DNA from: an uncultured Zetaproteobacteria bacterium
Lineage (GTDB): Bacteria > Pseudomonadota > Zetaproteobacteria > Mariprofundales > Mariprofundaceae
Length of the DNA stretch: 14,374 bases
Assembly: GCA_913056285.1 (NCBI GenBank)
Contig: CAJXNE010000033.1
Coordinates: 1 to 14,374 of the forward strand
Direction: 5' to 3'
In this document: piece by piece, positions 6,079 through 12,252 of the stretch
How positions within the stretch are numbered: the first letter of the stretch is position 1
Layout: each line of letters opens with the position of its first letter
Position numbers and translations under genes: made by a program
Notes under the pieces: model-generated
The model's database searches: none
What the model was told of the DNA's origin: nothing
The model's input: the letters and a program-made list of their open reading frames with translations, nothing else

Positions 6079-6534
6079 TTATGCCTCAGCCGAAGTCAGA
6101 TTAAGTGTACCGCCGGCAGCCGATACTTTCGCAGCAGCTTGTGCAGAGGCCGCTGTAACGGACACCGTCAATTTACTGGTTTTCAGTTCGCCATTGGCCA
6201 GCAATTTAATGCGGTCAACCGCACTACGCACCAACCCTGCTTCATACAAGGCAGCAGCATCTACAACTGCACCATCTTCAAATTTATTCAGACTATCCAG
6301 ATTCACAACCTGAGAATCGTTGTCCTTGCGCGGTGTAAATCCACGCTTGGGCACACGACGAATCAACGGCATCTGGCCGCCTTCGAATCCACGCGCAACT
6401 TTACCACCGGAACGGGATTTCTGACCCTTATGACCGCGACCACCGGTTTTACCGTTGCCAGTGGCAATGCCCTGTCCCTTGCGTTTGCGTGACGGGCGTG
6501 AACCGGCGTCTGCATTCAGTTCATTCAATTTCAT
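6079..6534 (-). CDS. rplO: 50S ribosomal protein L15
   Basis: L15 is a late-assembly large-subunit protein with a long extension threaded into 23S rRNA. The 151 residues compare with 144 in E. coli. The N-terminal signature includes RKRKGQGIATGNGKTGGRGHKGQKSR near 16-41, then GFEGGQMPLIRRVPKRGF near 49-66. The C-terminal globular domain is rich in Ala, Ser and Val. It starts after a GGAGAG site inside the end of rpmD, 3 bp past the rpmD stop, and stands directly before secY as in nearly all bacteria. Confidence 0.96.
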   Translation of the reverse strand: MKLNELNADAGSRPSRKRKGQGIATGNGKTGGRGHKGQKSRSGGKVARGFEGGQMPLIRRVPKRGFTPRKDNDSQVVNLDSLNKFEDGAVVDAAALYEAGLVRSAVDRIKLLANGELKTSKLTVSVTAASAQAAAKVSAAGGTLNLTSAEA

Positions 6535-6537
6535 CGT

Positions 6538-6729
6538 TTACTCTCCAGCCTCGATACGAACGAGATGACTGATTTTATTCACCATACCACGAACAGACGG
6601 CGTATCTTCCAGTTCAACCACCTGATGCATGCGACGCAGCCCCAGTCCTGTCAGCGTGGCACGCTGATCTTTGGCATAACCGATGCCGCTCCTGATCTGA
6701 CGGACGCGAATTGTTGCTTTGCTAGCCAT
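6538..6729 (-). CDS. rpmD: 50S ribosomal protein L30
   Basis: L30 is a small large-subunit protein of 63 residues (59 in E. coli). The sequence ATIRVRQIRSGIGYAKDQRATLTGLGL fits the family, and GMVNKISHLVRIE is the conserved C-terminal segment. The ATG at 6729 follows AGGAG by 7 nt. It lies between rpsE and rplO, the position where L30 is found when present. Some bacterial lineages lack it. Confidence 0.95.
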   Translation of the reverse strand: MASKATIRVRQIRSGIGYAKDQRATLTGLGLRRMHQVVELEDTPSVRGMVNKISHLVRIEAGE

Positions 6730-6743
6730 ACGAATACTCCTGA

Positions 6744-7223
6744 TTACGCGGATTTGCCGCGACGGGCGGCAATCTGCTCCGGGCTTTCCAGCGACTTCAA
6801 ACCGTTAAATGTGGCACGAACGGTATTAATTGCATTGCGGGAGCCCTGTGATTTGGTCAATACATCCTTAACACCGACAGCATCAAGAACAGCGCGAACA
6901 GCAGAATTGGCAATAACGCCGGTACCTTCTGAGGCGGGCTTGATCATAATGCGGCTGGCATCCTGAATGCCGGTTACCTGATAGTGAATCGTATTCCCCT
7001 TGCGAGGCACATGAATCAAAGACTTCTTGGCAATATCACAGGCTTTACGAATTGCCTCAGGCACTTCTTTCGCCTTGGCGTGGCCGAAGCCAACATGACC
7101 ATTACCATCACCCACTACCATCAAAGCCGAAAAGCTCATACGACGACCGCCTGATGTCGTCTTGGCGATACGGTTAATGGTGATCAGTTTCTCTGTCAGG
7201 TCCAATTCATCTGCGTTGATCAT
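6744..7223 (-). CDS. rpsE: 30S ribosomal protein S5
   Basis: S5 lies at the mRNA entry and decoding region and affects translational accuracy. The 159 residues compare with 167 in E. coli. The N-terminal RNA-binding domain begins LTEKLITINRIAKT near 9-22, followed by the spectinomycin-region loop at about 20-28 and FSALMVVGDGNGHVGFGHAKAKEVPEAI near 31-58. The C-terminal domain includes PASEGTGVIANSAVRAVLDA near 96-115 and KSQGSRNAINTVRAT near 124-138. In the loop, Ser24 stands where E. coli has Lys26. Its AGGAG site overlaps the rplR stop (TAGGAG). Confidence 0.97.
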   Translation of the reverse strand: MINADELDLTEKLITINRIAKTTSGGRRMSFSALMVVGDGNGHVGFGHAKAKEVPEAIRKACDIAKKSLIHVPRKGNTIHYQVTGIQDASRIMIKPASEGTGVIANSAVRAVLDAVGVKDVLTKSQGSRNAINTVRATFNGLKSLESPEQIAARRGKSA

Positions 7224-7233
7224 CTATATACTC

Positions 7234-7587
7234 CTAAAACTTCAGGCCACCGGCGCGAGCGCCTTCAGCCAATGCCTGTACGCGACCGTGATAGGCAAAA
7301 CCACCACGATCAAATGCCACTTCGCTAACGCCAGCTTCTGCTGCACGCGCAGCAATCAGTTTACCAACTTCTTCAGCACCGGCCTTGTTACCGCCATTCT
7401 TGATGCTTTCATCAAGGCTGGATGCAGCAGCCAGCGTCGTGCCACTGGCATCATCGATCACCTGCGCATACACATGGCGAGCCGAGCGAAAAATACTCAG
7501 ACGCAAACGTCCGGTTGCTTTAACACGGGAGCGAACTTTGCGGGCGCGACGTACAGCACCATTGCTTTCATAACGTTTAACAGCCAT
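7234..7587 (-). CDS. rplR: 50S ribosomal protein L18
   Basis: L18 binds 5S rRNA and joins it to the central protuberance together with L5. The 117 residues equal the E. coli length. The basic N-terminus ARKVRSRVKATGRLRLSIFR near 15-34 is followed by SARHVYAQVIDDASGTTLAAAS, and the C-terminus FDRGGFAYHGRVQALAEGARAGGLKF is highly typical. It starts at 7587 after AGGAG and AGGA elements and lies 15 bp after the rplF stop. Its own stop is built into the rpsE ribosome binding site. Confidence 0.97.
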   Translation of the reverse strand: MAVKRYESNGAVRRARKVRSRVKATGRLRLSIFRSARHVYAQVIDDASGTTLAAASSLDESIKNGGNKAGAEEVGKLIAARAAEAGVSEVAFDRGGFAYHGRVQALAEGARAGGLKF

Positions 7588-7602
7588 TTCCTACTCCTGT
7601 CC

Positions 7603-8136
7603 TTAAGCCTTCTTGCCTTCTTTCATCGCCACGTATTCATCCACGTAGCGTACGCCCTTGCCTTTATATGGCTCTGGCGGACGGAAAGCACGAATTTCGG
7701 CGGCCACCTGGCCAACCCTCTGTTTATCAATACCGCTAACAGTGATAATGCTTTTATCAACGGCTGCATCGACACCTTCAGGCAATGCATATTCAACCGG
7801 ATGCGAGAAACCCAGTGACAGGTTCAGTTTTTTACCCTGCGCCTGTGCGCGATAGCCCACGCCGCGCAGTTCCAGCTTCTTCTCGAAGCCTTTGGTGACG
7901 CCAATAACATTACTGGCCACCAGCGCACGCACCAGACCATAAAATGATTTGGTTTTCTTGGTTCCCATATCAGAGCACAGCACGGAAAGCACATTGCCTT
8001 CCTGTTCTACCGTGATGTTCGGAAATAATGGCGATGTGAGTTCGCCCTTGCTACCTTTGATGGTGATGGAATCAGCAGCAATGCGAGCCTCAACACCAGC
8101 GGGGAGCGTAATAGGTTGTTTACCAATACGTGACAT
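7603..8136 (-). CDS. rplF: 50S ribosomal protein L6
   Basis: L6 is a two-domain large-subunit protein near the factor-binding site and the sarcin-ricin loop. The 177 residues equal E. coli. MSRIGKQPITLPAGV opens the protein, and the C-terminal domain carries GIDKQRVGQVAAEIRAFRPPEPYKGKGVRY. An upstream in-frame codon at 8178 would add 14 residues lying inside rpsH. I chose 8136 because the family begins MSRIGK and because a GAGGT site, overlapping the rpsH TGA, lies just upstream at the right distance. Confidence 0.97.
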   Translation of the reverse strand: MSRIGKQPITLPAGVEARIAADSITIKGSKGELTSPLFPNITVEQEGNVLSVLCSDMGTKKTKSFYGLVRALVASNVIGVTKGFEKKLELRGVGYRAQAQGKKLNLSLGFSHPVEYALPEGVDAAVDKSIITVSGIDKQRVGQVAAEIRAFRPPEPYKGKGVRYVDEYVAMKEGKKA

Positions 8137-8143
8137 ATCTACC

Positions 8144-8539
8144 TCAAAAGACCGTGCACAGCACTTCGCCGCCGACATGGGCTGCGCGTGCTTTTTTATC
8201 AGTCATAATGCCCTGTGATGTGCTGATCATGGCAACGCCATAACCATTCTTGACGCGCGGCAGTTCATCAGCAGACACATAAACGCGACGGCCGGACTTG
8301 GAGATACGGGTGATCTCCTGAATAATAGCCTTGCCCTCATCATCATAACGCAGTGTCAAACGCAGGAAGCGATGACCTTTATGATTATACGCTTTCACAG
8401 CTGCGATATAACCTTCTGCTTTCAATAATTCAGCCATGGACAGCAATACATTACTGGCCGGCAGTTCAATTCTCTCAATTCCAGCCTGCTGCGCGTTACG
8501 AATACGGGTCAGCATATCGGCAATTCGATCCATCATCAT
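8144..8539 (-). CDS. rpsH: 30S ribosomal protein S8
   Basis: S8 binds helix 21 of 16S rRNA and in E. coli represses the spc operon near the rplE start. The 131 residues match the family. DRIADMLTRIRNAQQAG at 4-20 and the C-terminal STSQGIMTDKKARAAHVGGEVLC near 106-128 are diagnostic. The ORF opens with three consecutive ATG codons (8531-8539). The first has the better spacing, 8 nt from the AGGAG that overlaps the rpsN stop (TGAGGAG). I cannot tell by eye whether a helix-21 mimic lies in the mRNA. Confidence 0.97.
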   Translation of the reverse strand: MMMDRIADMLTRIRNAQQAGIERIELPASNVLLSMAELLKAEGYIAAVKAYNHKGHRFLRLTLRYDDEGKAIIQEITRISKSGRRVYVSADELPRVKNGYGVAMISTSQGIMTDKKARAAHVGGEVLCTVF

Positions 8540-8551
8540 TGTTCTATCTCC

Positions 8552-8737
8552 TCACCAGCTCGACTTGACCATGCCGGGAATCTCACCGGCAAGGGCGTGC
8601 TTGCGCAGGCAGATACGACACATACCCAGCTTGCGATAGACAGAATGCGGGCGACCGCAAAGCTGACAACGCGTATAAGCGCGAACTTTGAATTTTGGTT
8701 TGCGATTGCATTTAACAATCATTCTCTTGGAAGCCAT
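8552..8737 (-). CDS. rpsN: 30S ribosomal protein S14, short zinc-binding (type Z) form
   Basis: S14 is a head protein of the small subunit. At 61 residues it is the short zinc form, not the 101-residue zinc-free form of E. coli. Cys24-x2-Cys27 and Cys40-x2-Cys43 form the zinc site, within YTRCQLCGRPHSVYRKLGMC near 21-40, and the end is GEIPGMVKSSW. The start MASKRMIVKCNRKPKFKVRAY is typical. A GAGGA site precedes the ATG at 8737 and overlaps the end of rplE. The form is the usual one in Gram-positives and several deep proteobacterial lineages. Another rpsN copy elsewhere cannot be excluded. Confidence 0.97.
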   Translation of the reverse strand: MASKRMIVKCNRKPKFKVRAYTRCQLCGRPHSVYRKLGMCRICLRKHALAGEIPGMVKSSW

Positions 8738-8748
8738 GTGCTGTCCTC

Positions 8749-9288
8749 TTACTTACGGAACGGCATGCTGAATTGCTTCAACAAAGCGCGTCCTTCATCA
8801 TTGGTATTGGCGGTGGTGCAGATGGTGATATCCATGCCACGCACTTTATCCACTTTATCAAATTCGATTTCAGGGAAGATGATCTGTTCCTTGATACCGA
8901 GCGTGAAATTGCCACGGCCATCAAACGATTTGGGCGATACGCCCTTGAAATCGCGAATACGCGGCAAAGCGATATTGATCAGACGATCCAGGAATTCCCA
9001 CATCTGGTCACCACGCAACGTTACCCGGCATCCAACCGGCATACCGTCGCGCAACTTAAAGTTGGCGATCGATTTGCGGGCGCGGGTAATGACCGGCTTC
9101 TGGCCGGTAATTGCAGTCATATCAGTCAGCGCGCCTTCAATCAGCTTGGAATTCTGGGATGCTTCGCCGCACCCCATGTTCACTACGATTTTGGAAATCG
9201 CAGGAACCTGCATCGGGTTAGCGTAGCTGAACTCTTTGGTCAGAGCCGGGGTTACTGTCTCTTTATATATTTCTTTCAAACGAGCCAT
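8749..9288 (-). CDS. rplE: 50S ribosomal protein L5
   Basis: L5 binds 5S rRNA in the central protuberance and contacts P-site tRNA and S13. The 179 residues equal E. coli. Typical blocks are NPMQVPAISKIVVNMGCGEA near 24-43, ITGQKPVITRARKSIANFKLRDGMPVGCRVTLRG near 69-102, FDGRGNFTLGIKEQIIFPEIEFD near 132-154, and GMDITICTTANTNDEGRALL near 159-178. The ribosome binding site AGGAG is formed at the rplX stop (TAGGAG), 10 nt from the ATG. In E. coli the S8 repressor site lies around this junction, which here is 13 bp long. Confidence 0.97.
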   Translation of the reverse strand: MARLKEIYKETVTPALTKEFSYANPMQVPAISKIVVNMGCGEASQNSKLIEGALTDMTAITGQKPVITRARKSIANFKLRDGMPVGCRVTLRGDQMWEFLDRLINIALPRIRDFKGVSPKSFDGRGNFTLGIKEQIIFPEIEFDKVDKVRGMDITICTTANTNDEGRALLKQFSMPFRK

Positions 9289-9301
9289 TATCGATTATCT
9301 C

Positions 9302-9631
9302 CTAGCTATCCAGCACTTCGCCGCATGAACGGCAGGTGCGCACCTTGCGATCGTCTTCCAGCGTTTTGACACCGAGACGCACGCCGGTTTTGCACTTGGC
9401 GCAGAAGTACTGCACATTGGAAATATTCAGCGGTGCTTCTTTTTCTATAATGCCACCGGAGCTATGCTCGGTCTGGCGGGTGTGGCGCTTGATCATATTG
9501 ACCTTGGACACCAGCACGCTGCCATCTGCTCTCAATACCTTGATCACTTTGCCGCGTGCGCCTTTATCACGCCCGGCAATCACAACCACTTCATCATCTC
9601 TGCGAATTCTGGTTTTCACCATCGTAGTCAT
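9302..9631 (-). CDS. rplX: 50S ribosomal protein L24 with C-terminal zinc ribbon
   Basis: L24 starts large-subunit assembly by binding the 5' end of 23S rRNA and lies near the tunnel exit. The 109 residues compare with 104 in E. coli. The KOW/SH3-like N-terminus reads RRDDEVVVIAGRDKGARGKVIKV near 10-32, followed by GGIIEKEAPLNISNV near 59-73. The C-terminal part has Cys77-x2-Cys80 and Cys100-x2-Cys103, a predicted zinc ribbon absent in E. coli L24 but seen in other bacterial lineages. I chose the ATG at 9631, 8 nt after AGGA. A second ATG three codons downstream (9622) is possible. Confidence 0.96.
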   Translation of the reverse strand: MTTMVKTRIRRDDEVVVIAGRDKGARGKVIKVLRADGSVLVSKVNMIKRHTRQTEHSSGGIIEKEAPLNISNVQYFCAKCKTGVRLGVKTLEDDRKVRTCRSCGEVLDS

Positions 9632-9646
9632 ATCTCTTATCCTATC

Positions 9647-10015
9647 TTACAATACTTCAGGTGCGAGGGAGACAATCTTCATGTATCCCTTGTTACGCAG
9701 TTCGCGTGTCACCGGGCCAAAAATACGGGTGCCCAGCGGCTCATTCTGCTTGGATAGCAGTACGGCTGCATTTTCATCAAAGCGAATGGATGAACCGTCT
9801 GTACGACGGAATTCCTTGGCGGTACGTACCACAACAGCACGCTGCACTTCACCTTTTTTCACTTTACCATTCGGCATGGCTTCTTTAACAGCCACCACGA
9901 TCACGTCGCCAACGCGGGCATAGCGGCGCTTGGAGCCGCCCAACACCTTCAGGCATTTGACGCGACGGGCGCCGGAGTTATCTGCAACTTGCAGTACGGA
10001 TTCTGTCTGAATCAT
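9647..10015 (-). CDS. rplN: 50S ribosomal protein L14
   Basis: L14 sits at the subunit interface (bridges B5 and B8) and is the docking site of the silencing factor RsfS in other bacteria. The 122 residues are close to the 123 of E. coli. MIQTESVLQVADNSGARRVKCLKVLGG opens the protein, and the C-terminus GTRIFGPVTRELRNKGYMKIVSLAPEVL is diagnostic. It starts 15 bp after the rpsQ stop behind a GGGAG site. This is the classical S10/spc operon boundary, but I see no promoter or terminator in the gap. Confidence 0.97.
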   Translation of the reverse strand: MIQTESVLQVADNSGARRVKCLKVLGGSKRRYARVGDVIVVAVKEAMPNGKVKKGEVQRAVVVRTAKEFRRTDGSSIRFDENAAVLLSKQNEPLGTRIFGPVTRELRNKGYMKIVSLAPEVL

Positions 10016-10030
10016 GCTTTAATCTCCCGT

Positions 10031-10297
10031 CTACAGCTGTTCAGCGCGAGTCAGCACAGTTTCCATCACCCAACGCTTGCGGCGGGAAATCGGAGCTGAC
10101 TCAATGATGCGGACTGTGTCACCAATATTGCAGGTGTTTTCAGCATCATGTGCCATGTATTTTTTATGCGAACGGATAGTCTTGCGATAACGGGGATGCA
10201 AATATTTACGCTCCACCTGTACAATCACAGTCTGTTCTGCCTTATTGCTTACCACGACACCTTCGAGTGTGCGCTTGTTACTTGTTGCTTCGGACAT
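10031..10297 (-). CDS. rpsQ: 30S ribosomal protein S17
   Basis: S17 is a primary 16S rRNA-binding OB-fold protein. The 88 residues compare with 84 in E. coli. KRTLEGVVVSNKAEQTVIVQVERKYLHPRYRKTIRSHKKYMAHD near 8-51 and GDTVRIIESAPISRRKRWVMETVL near 58-81 are diagnostic. The start at 10297 has a GGAG site overlapping the rpmC stop (TAAGGAG). It is the last gene of the S10-type segment. Confidence 0.97.
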   Translation of the reverse strand: MSEATSNKRTLEGVVVSNKAEQTVIVQVERKYLHPRYRKTIRSHKKYMAHDAENTCNIGDTVRIIESAPISRRKRWVMETVLTRAEQL

Positions 10298-10311
10298 TTC
10301 TCTATCGCTCC

Positions 10312-10509
10312 TTAGCTGCGCTCAGCCAGAATGGTTTTGATACGAGCGATTTCGCGACGTACCTGGCCAACACGGGCCGTGTTATTCAACTGCATGGTGG
10401 CTCTCTGAAAACGCAGCTTCATGTGCTCTGCGGCCAGTTCATCCATGCGCTCGTTCAGATCGGCTGCATCCATGCCGCGCAGATCTTTTGCATTTTTGAT
10501 ATCACTCAT
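10312..10509 (-). CDS. rpmC: 50S ribosomal protein L29
   Basis: L29 lies at the tunnel exit beside L23 and takes part in binding SRP and trigger factor. The 65 residues form two predicted long helices, with LRFQRATMQLNNTARVGQVRREIARIKTIL as the conserved C-terminal part. The start codon overlaps the rplP stop in the sequence ATGA (10506-10509), so translation is coupled to rplP. GGAGTAGGA within the end of rplP serves as ribosome binding site. Confidence 0.95.
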   Translation of the reverse strand: MSDIKNAKDLRGMDAADLNERMDELAAEHMKLRFQRATMQLNNTARVGQVRREIARIKTILAERS

Positions 10510-10928
10510 CGTCCTACTCCACGCACAACAAACTTGGTGCGAATCGGCAATTTGGCTGCTGCAAGTTCCAGCGCGCCGCGTGCAGTCTCTTCGTCAACAC
10601 CGTCCATTTCATACAGGATCCGACCGGCTTTAACAGCCGCAACCCAGAATTCCGGCGAGCCTTTACCTTTACCCATTCGGACTTCAGCTGGCTTCTTGGA
10701 TACCGGCAGATCCGGAAACATGCGGATCCAGATGCGACCCTGACGCTTGATATGACGGGTCATGGTGATACGTGCCGCTTCAATCTGACGAGCGGTAATC
10801 CGCCCTGGCTCCATTGCCTTCAGGCCATACTGGCCAAAGTTCAGACTGGCACCACGTGGGCTCTTGCCACGAATACGCTGAAGCTCTTTGTGATGCTTAC
10901 GCCAGCGGATTTTCTTAGGTTGTAACAT
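10506..10928 (-). CDS. rplP: 50S ribosomal protein L16
   Basis: L16 lies near the A site and organises the peptidyl transferase centre. The 140 residues compare with 136 in E. coli. MLQPKKIRWRKHHK begins the protein, GRITARQIEAARITMTRHIKRQGRIWIRMFPD lies near 42-73, and RMGKGKG near 84-90 includes Arg84, the equivalent of the arginine hydroxylated by RoxA (YcfD) in E. coli. A few extra residues (ELQRIRGKSP region, about 15-24) stand where E. coli has a shorter GRNRG-type stretch. AAGAGGA precedes the ATG at 10928, 24 bp after rpsC. Confidence 0.97.
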   Translation of the reverse strand: MLQPKKIRWRKHHKELQRIRGKSPRGASLNFGQYGLKAMEPGRITARQIEAARITMTRHIKRQGRIWIRMFPDLPVSKKPAEVRMGKGKGSPEFWVAAVKAGRILYEMDGVDEETARGALELAAAKLPIRTKFVVRGVGR

Positions 10929-10952
10929 GGTAAATAATCCTCTTAAACGTAC

Positions 10953-11606
10953 TTATGCGTTGGTGGTTTCTTCAGTATCGCCCAGCTTGATGCCGTTAAA
11001 TACCCAAACCTTGATACCAATAATACCATAAGTGGTATTGGCTTCTGCAAAACCGTAATCAACATCGGCGCGCAATGTATGCAACGGCACACGACCTTCG
11101 CGATACCATTCGGTACGGGCAATTTCAGCACCGCCCAGACGACCGGCGCAATTAATACGAACACCCTTGGCGCCCATACGCAGTGCGCTCTGAACTGCAC
11201 GCTTCATGGCGCGACGAAATGCCACACGGCGTTCCAGCTGGAAGGCAACATTTTCGGCCACCAACTGTGCTTCAGCTTCAGGCCGACGCACTTCAACAAT
11301 GAACACCTGCACTTCACGACCAAACTTGCGAACCAGTTCACCGCGAACTGCATCAATCTCGGCACCCTTCTTACCAATCACCACGCCGGGGCGTGAGGTA
11401 TGGACGGTGACTTTGATTTTATCTGCCGGACGTTCGATAACAATGCGGGATACGCCGGCATGCTTCAAACGGGCTTTAACATAGCGACGCAGTTTGATGT
11501 CTTCACGTAGCTGATCGCCAAAATTCTTGTCGCTGGCATACCATACTGATTCCCAACCACGGGTAACACCAACACGGAATCCAATCGGATTTACTTTCTG
11601 TCCCAT
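10953..11606 (-). CDS. rpsC: 30S ribosomal protein S3
   Basis: S3 lines the mRNA entry channel and contributes to helicase activity with S4 and S5. The 217 residues compare with 233 in E. coli; the difference is in the C-terminal tail. MGQKVNPIGFRVGVTRGW opens the protein. A KH domain follows with the GKKG loop at 78-81, and the C-terminal domain has CAGRLGGAEIARTEWYREGR near 153-172 and DVDYGFAEANTTYGIIGIKVW near 181-201. The start at 11606 uses an AGGGG site that abuts the rplV stop (TAAAGGGG). Confidence 0.97.
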   Translation of the reverse strand: MGQKVNPIGFRVGVTRGWESVWYASDKNFGDQLREDIKLRRYVKARLKHAGVSRIVIERPADKIKVTVHTSRPGVVIGKKGAEIDAVRGELVRKFGREVQVFIVEVRRPEAEAQLVAENVAFQLERRVAFRRAMKRAVQSALRMGAKGVRINCAGRLGGAEIARTEWYREGRVPLHTLRADVDYGFAEANTTYGIIGIKVWVFNGIKLGDTEETTNA

Positions 11607-11618
11607 TGATATACCCCT

Positions 11619-11960
11619 TTAACTACGTTCACTGACAGCAACTGTCAGGTGAGAATGACGGTGAAAACGCTGACGCATACGGCCCATGCCTTTCGGGCGG
11701 TAACGCTTGAGCGTCATGCCGGCGTCTGCCGTAGCAGTAGATACAAACAATGCATCCACATCAAGACCATGATTCTGCTCGGCATTGGCAATGGCTGACT
11801 TCAACACTTTTTCATACAAACGGGCTGACTTGGTTGGCGACAGGGCCAACACGGCCAGAGCGCGGTCTACATTCAGGCCACGGATGGCATTGGCCATCAG
11901 ACGCGCCTTCTGCGGGCTGATGCGGCTGTTTTTATGCAGCGCACGTACTTGATCAGACAT
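11619..11960 (-). CDS. rplV: 50S ribosomal protein L22
   Basis: L22 reaches into the nascent peptide tunnel with a beta-hairpin, where E. coli changes affect macrolide response and arrest peptides. The 113 residues compare with 110. RISPQKARLMANAIRGLNV near 13-31 and VLKSAIANAEQNHGLDVDAL near 52-71 are typical. The hairpin at about 82-105 reads LKRYRPKGMGRMRQRFHRHSH (with a preceding Thr). This differs from the common MPRAKGR or PRAMGR type. GGAAGAGG inside the end of rpsS precedes the ATG. Confidence 0.97.
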   Translation of the reverse strand: MSDQVRALHKNSRISPQKARLMANAIRGLNVDRALAVLALSPTKSARLYEKVLKSAIANAEQNHGLDVDALFVSTATADAGMTLKRYRPKGMGRMRQRFHRHSHLTVAVSERS

Positions 11961-11965
11961 GCTTC

Positions 11966-12244
11966 TTACCTCTTCCTGGCCTTTTTATCTGCACCATGAC
12001 CGTAGTAGGTGCGGGTAGGCGAAAATTCGCCCAGTTTGTGACCAACCATATTCTCGGTGACGAACACCGGGATAAACTTGTGACCGTTATGAACGGCAAA
12101 GTTCATGCCCACGAAATCAGGTGCTATCGTGGAACGCCGAGACCATGTTTTAATCACACTGCGCTTCTCAGAAGCCTGCGCCGAATCGACTTTCTTTTGC
12201 AGGGACGCTTCAATGTAAGGGCCTTTTTTTAATGAACGAGCCAT
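11966..12244 (-). CDS. rpsS: 30S ribosomal protein S19
   Basis: S19 is in the head of the small subunit with S13. The 92 residues equal the family length. MARSLKKGPYIEASLQKKV opens the protein, KTWSRRSTIAPDFVGMNFAVHNGHKFIPVFVTENMVGHKLGEFSPTR is the conserved core (about 29-75), and the tail is basic. The ATG at 12244 follows GAGGTAAGAG, which begins in the rplB stop (TGAGGT). The gene order rplB-rpsS-rplV is universal in bacteria. Confidence 0.97.
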   Translation of the reverse strand: MARSLKKGPYIEASLQKKVDSAQASEKRSVIKTWSRRSTIAPDFVGMNFAVHNGHKFIPVFVTENMVGHKLGEFSPTRTYYGHGADKKARKR

Positions 12245-12252
12245 CTCTTACC

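Noticed and set aside
7162..7818. 218-residue plus-strand open frame opposite rpsE, rplR and rplF
   Set aside because: It runs antisense to three certain ribosomal protein genes, has no recognisable domain, and is explained by the reading frame of the opposite strand.
8137..8178. Upstream in-frame start extending L6 by 14 residues
   Set aside because: The extension lies inside rpsH and the L6 family begins at MSRIGK, which has its own GAGGT site.
8597..9369. Two plus-strand open frames of about 200 residues opposite rpsN, rplE and rplX
   Set aside because: Both are shadows of well-conserved minus-strand genes; composition and motifs do not look like a protein.
10016..10030. Promoter or terminator at the classical S10/spc boundary (rpsQ-rplN)
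   Set aside because: The gap is only 15 bp and holds just a GGGAG ribosome binding site; the segments appear to be read through.
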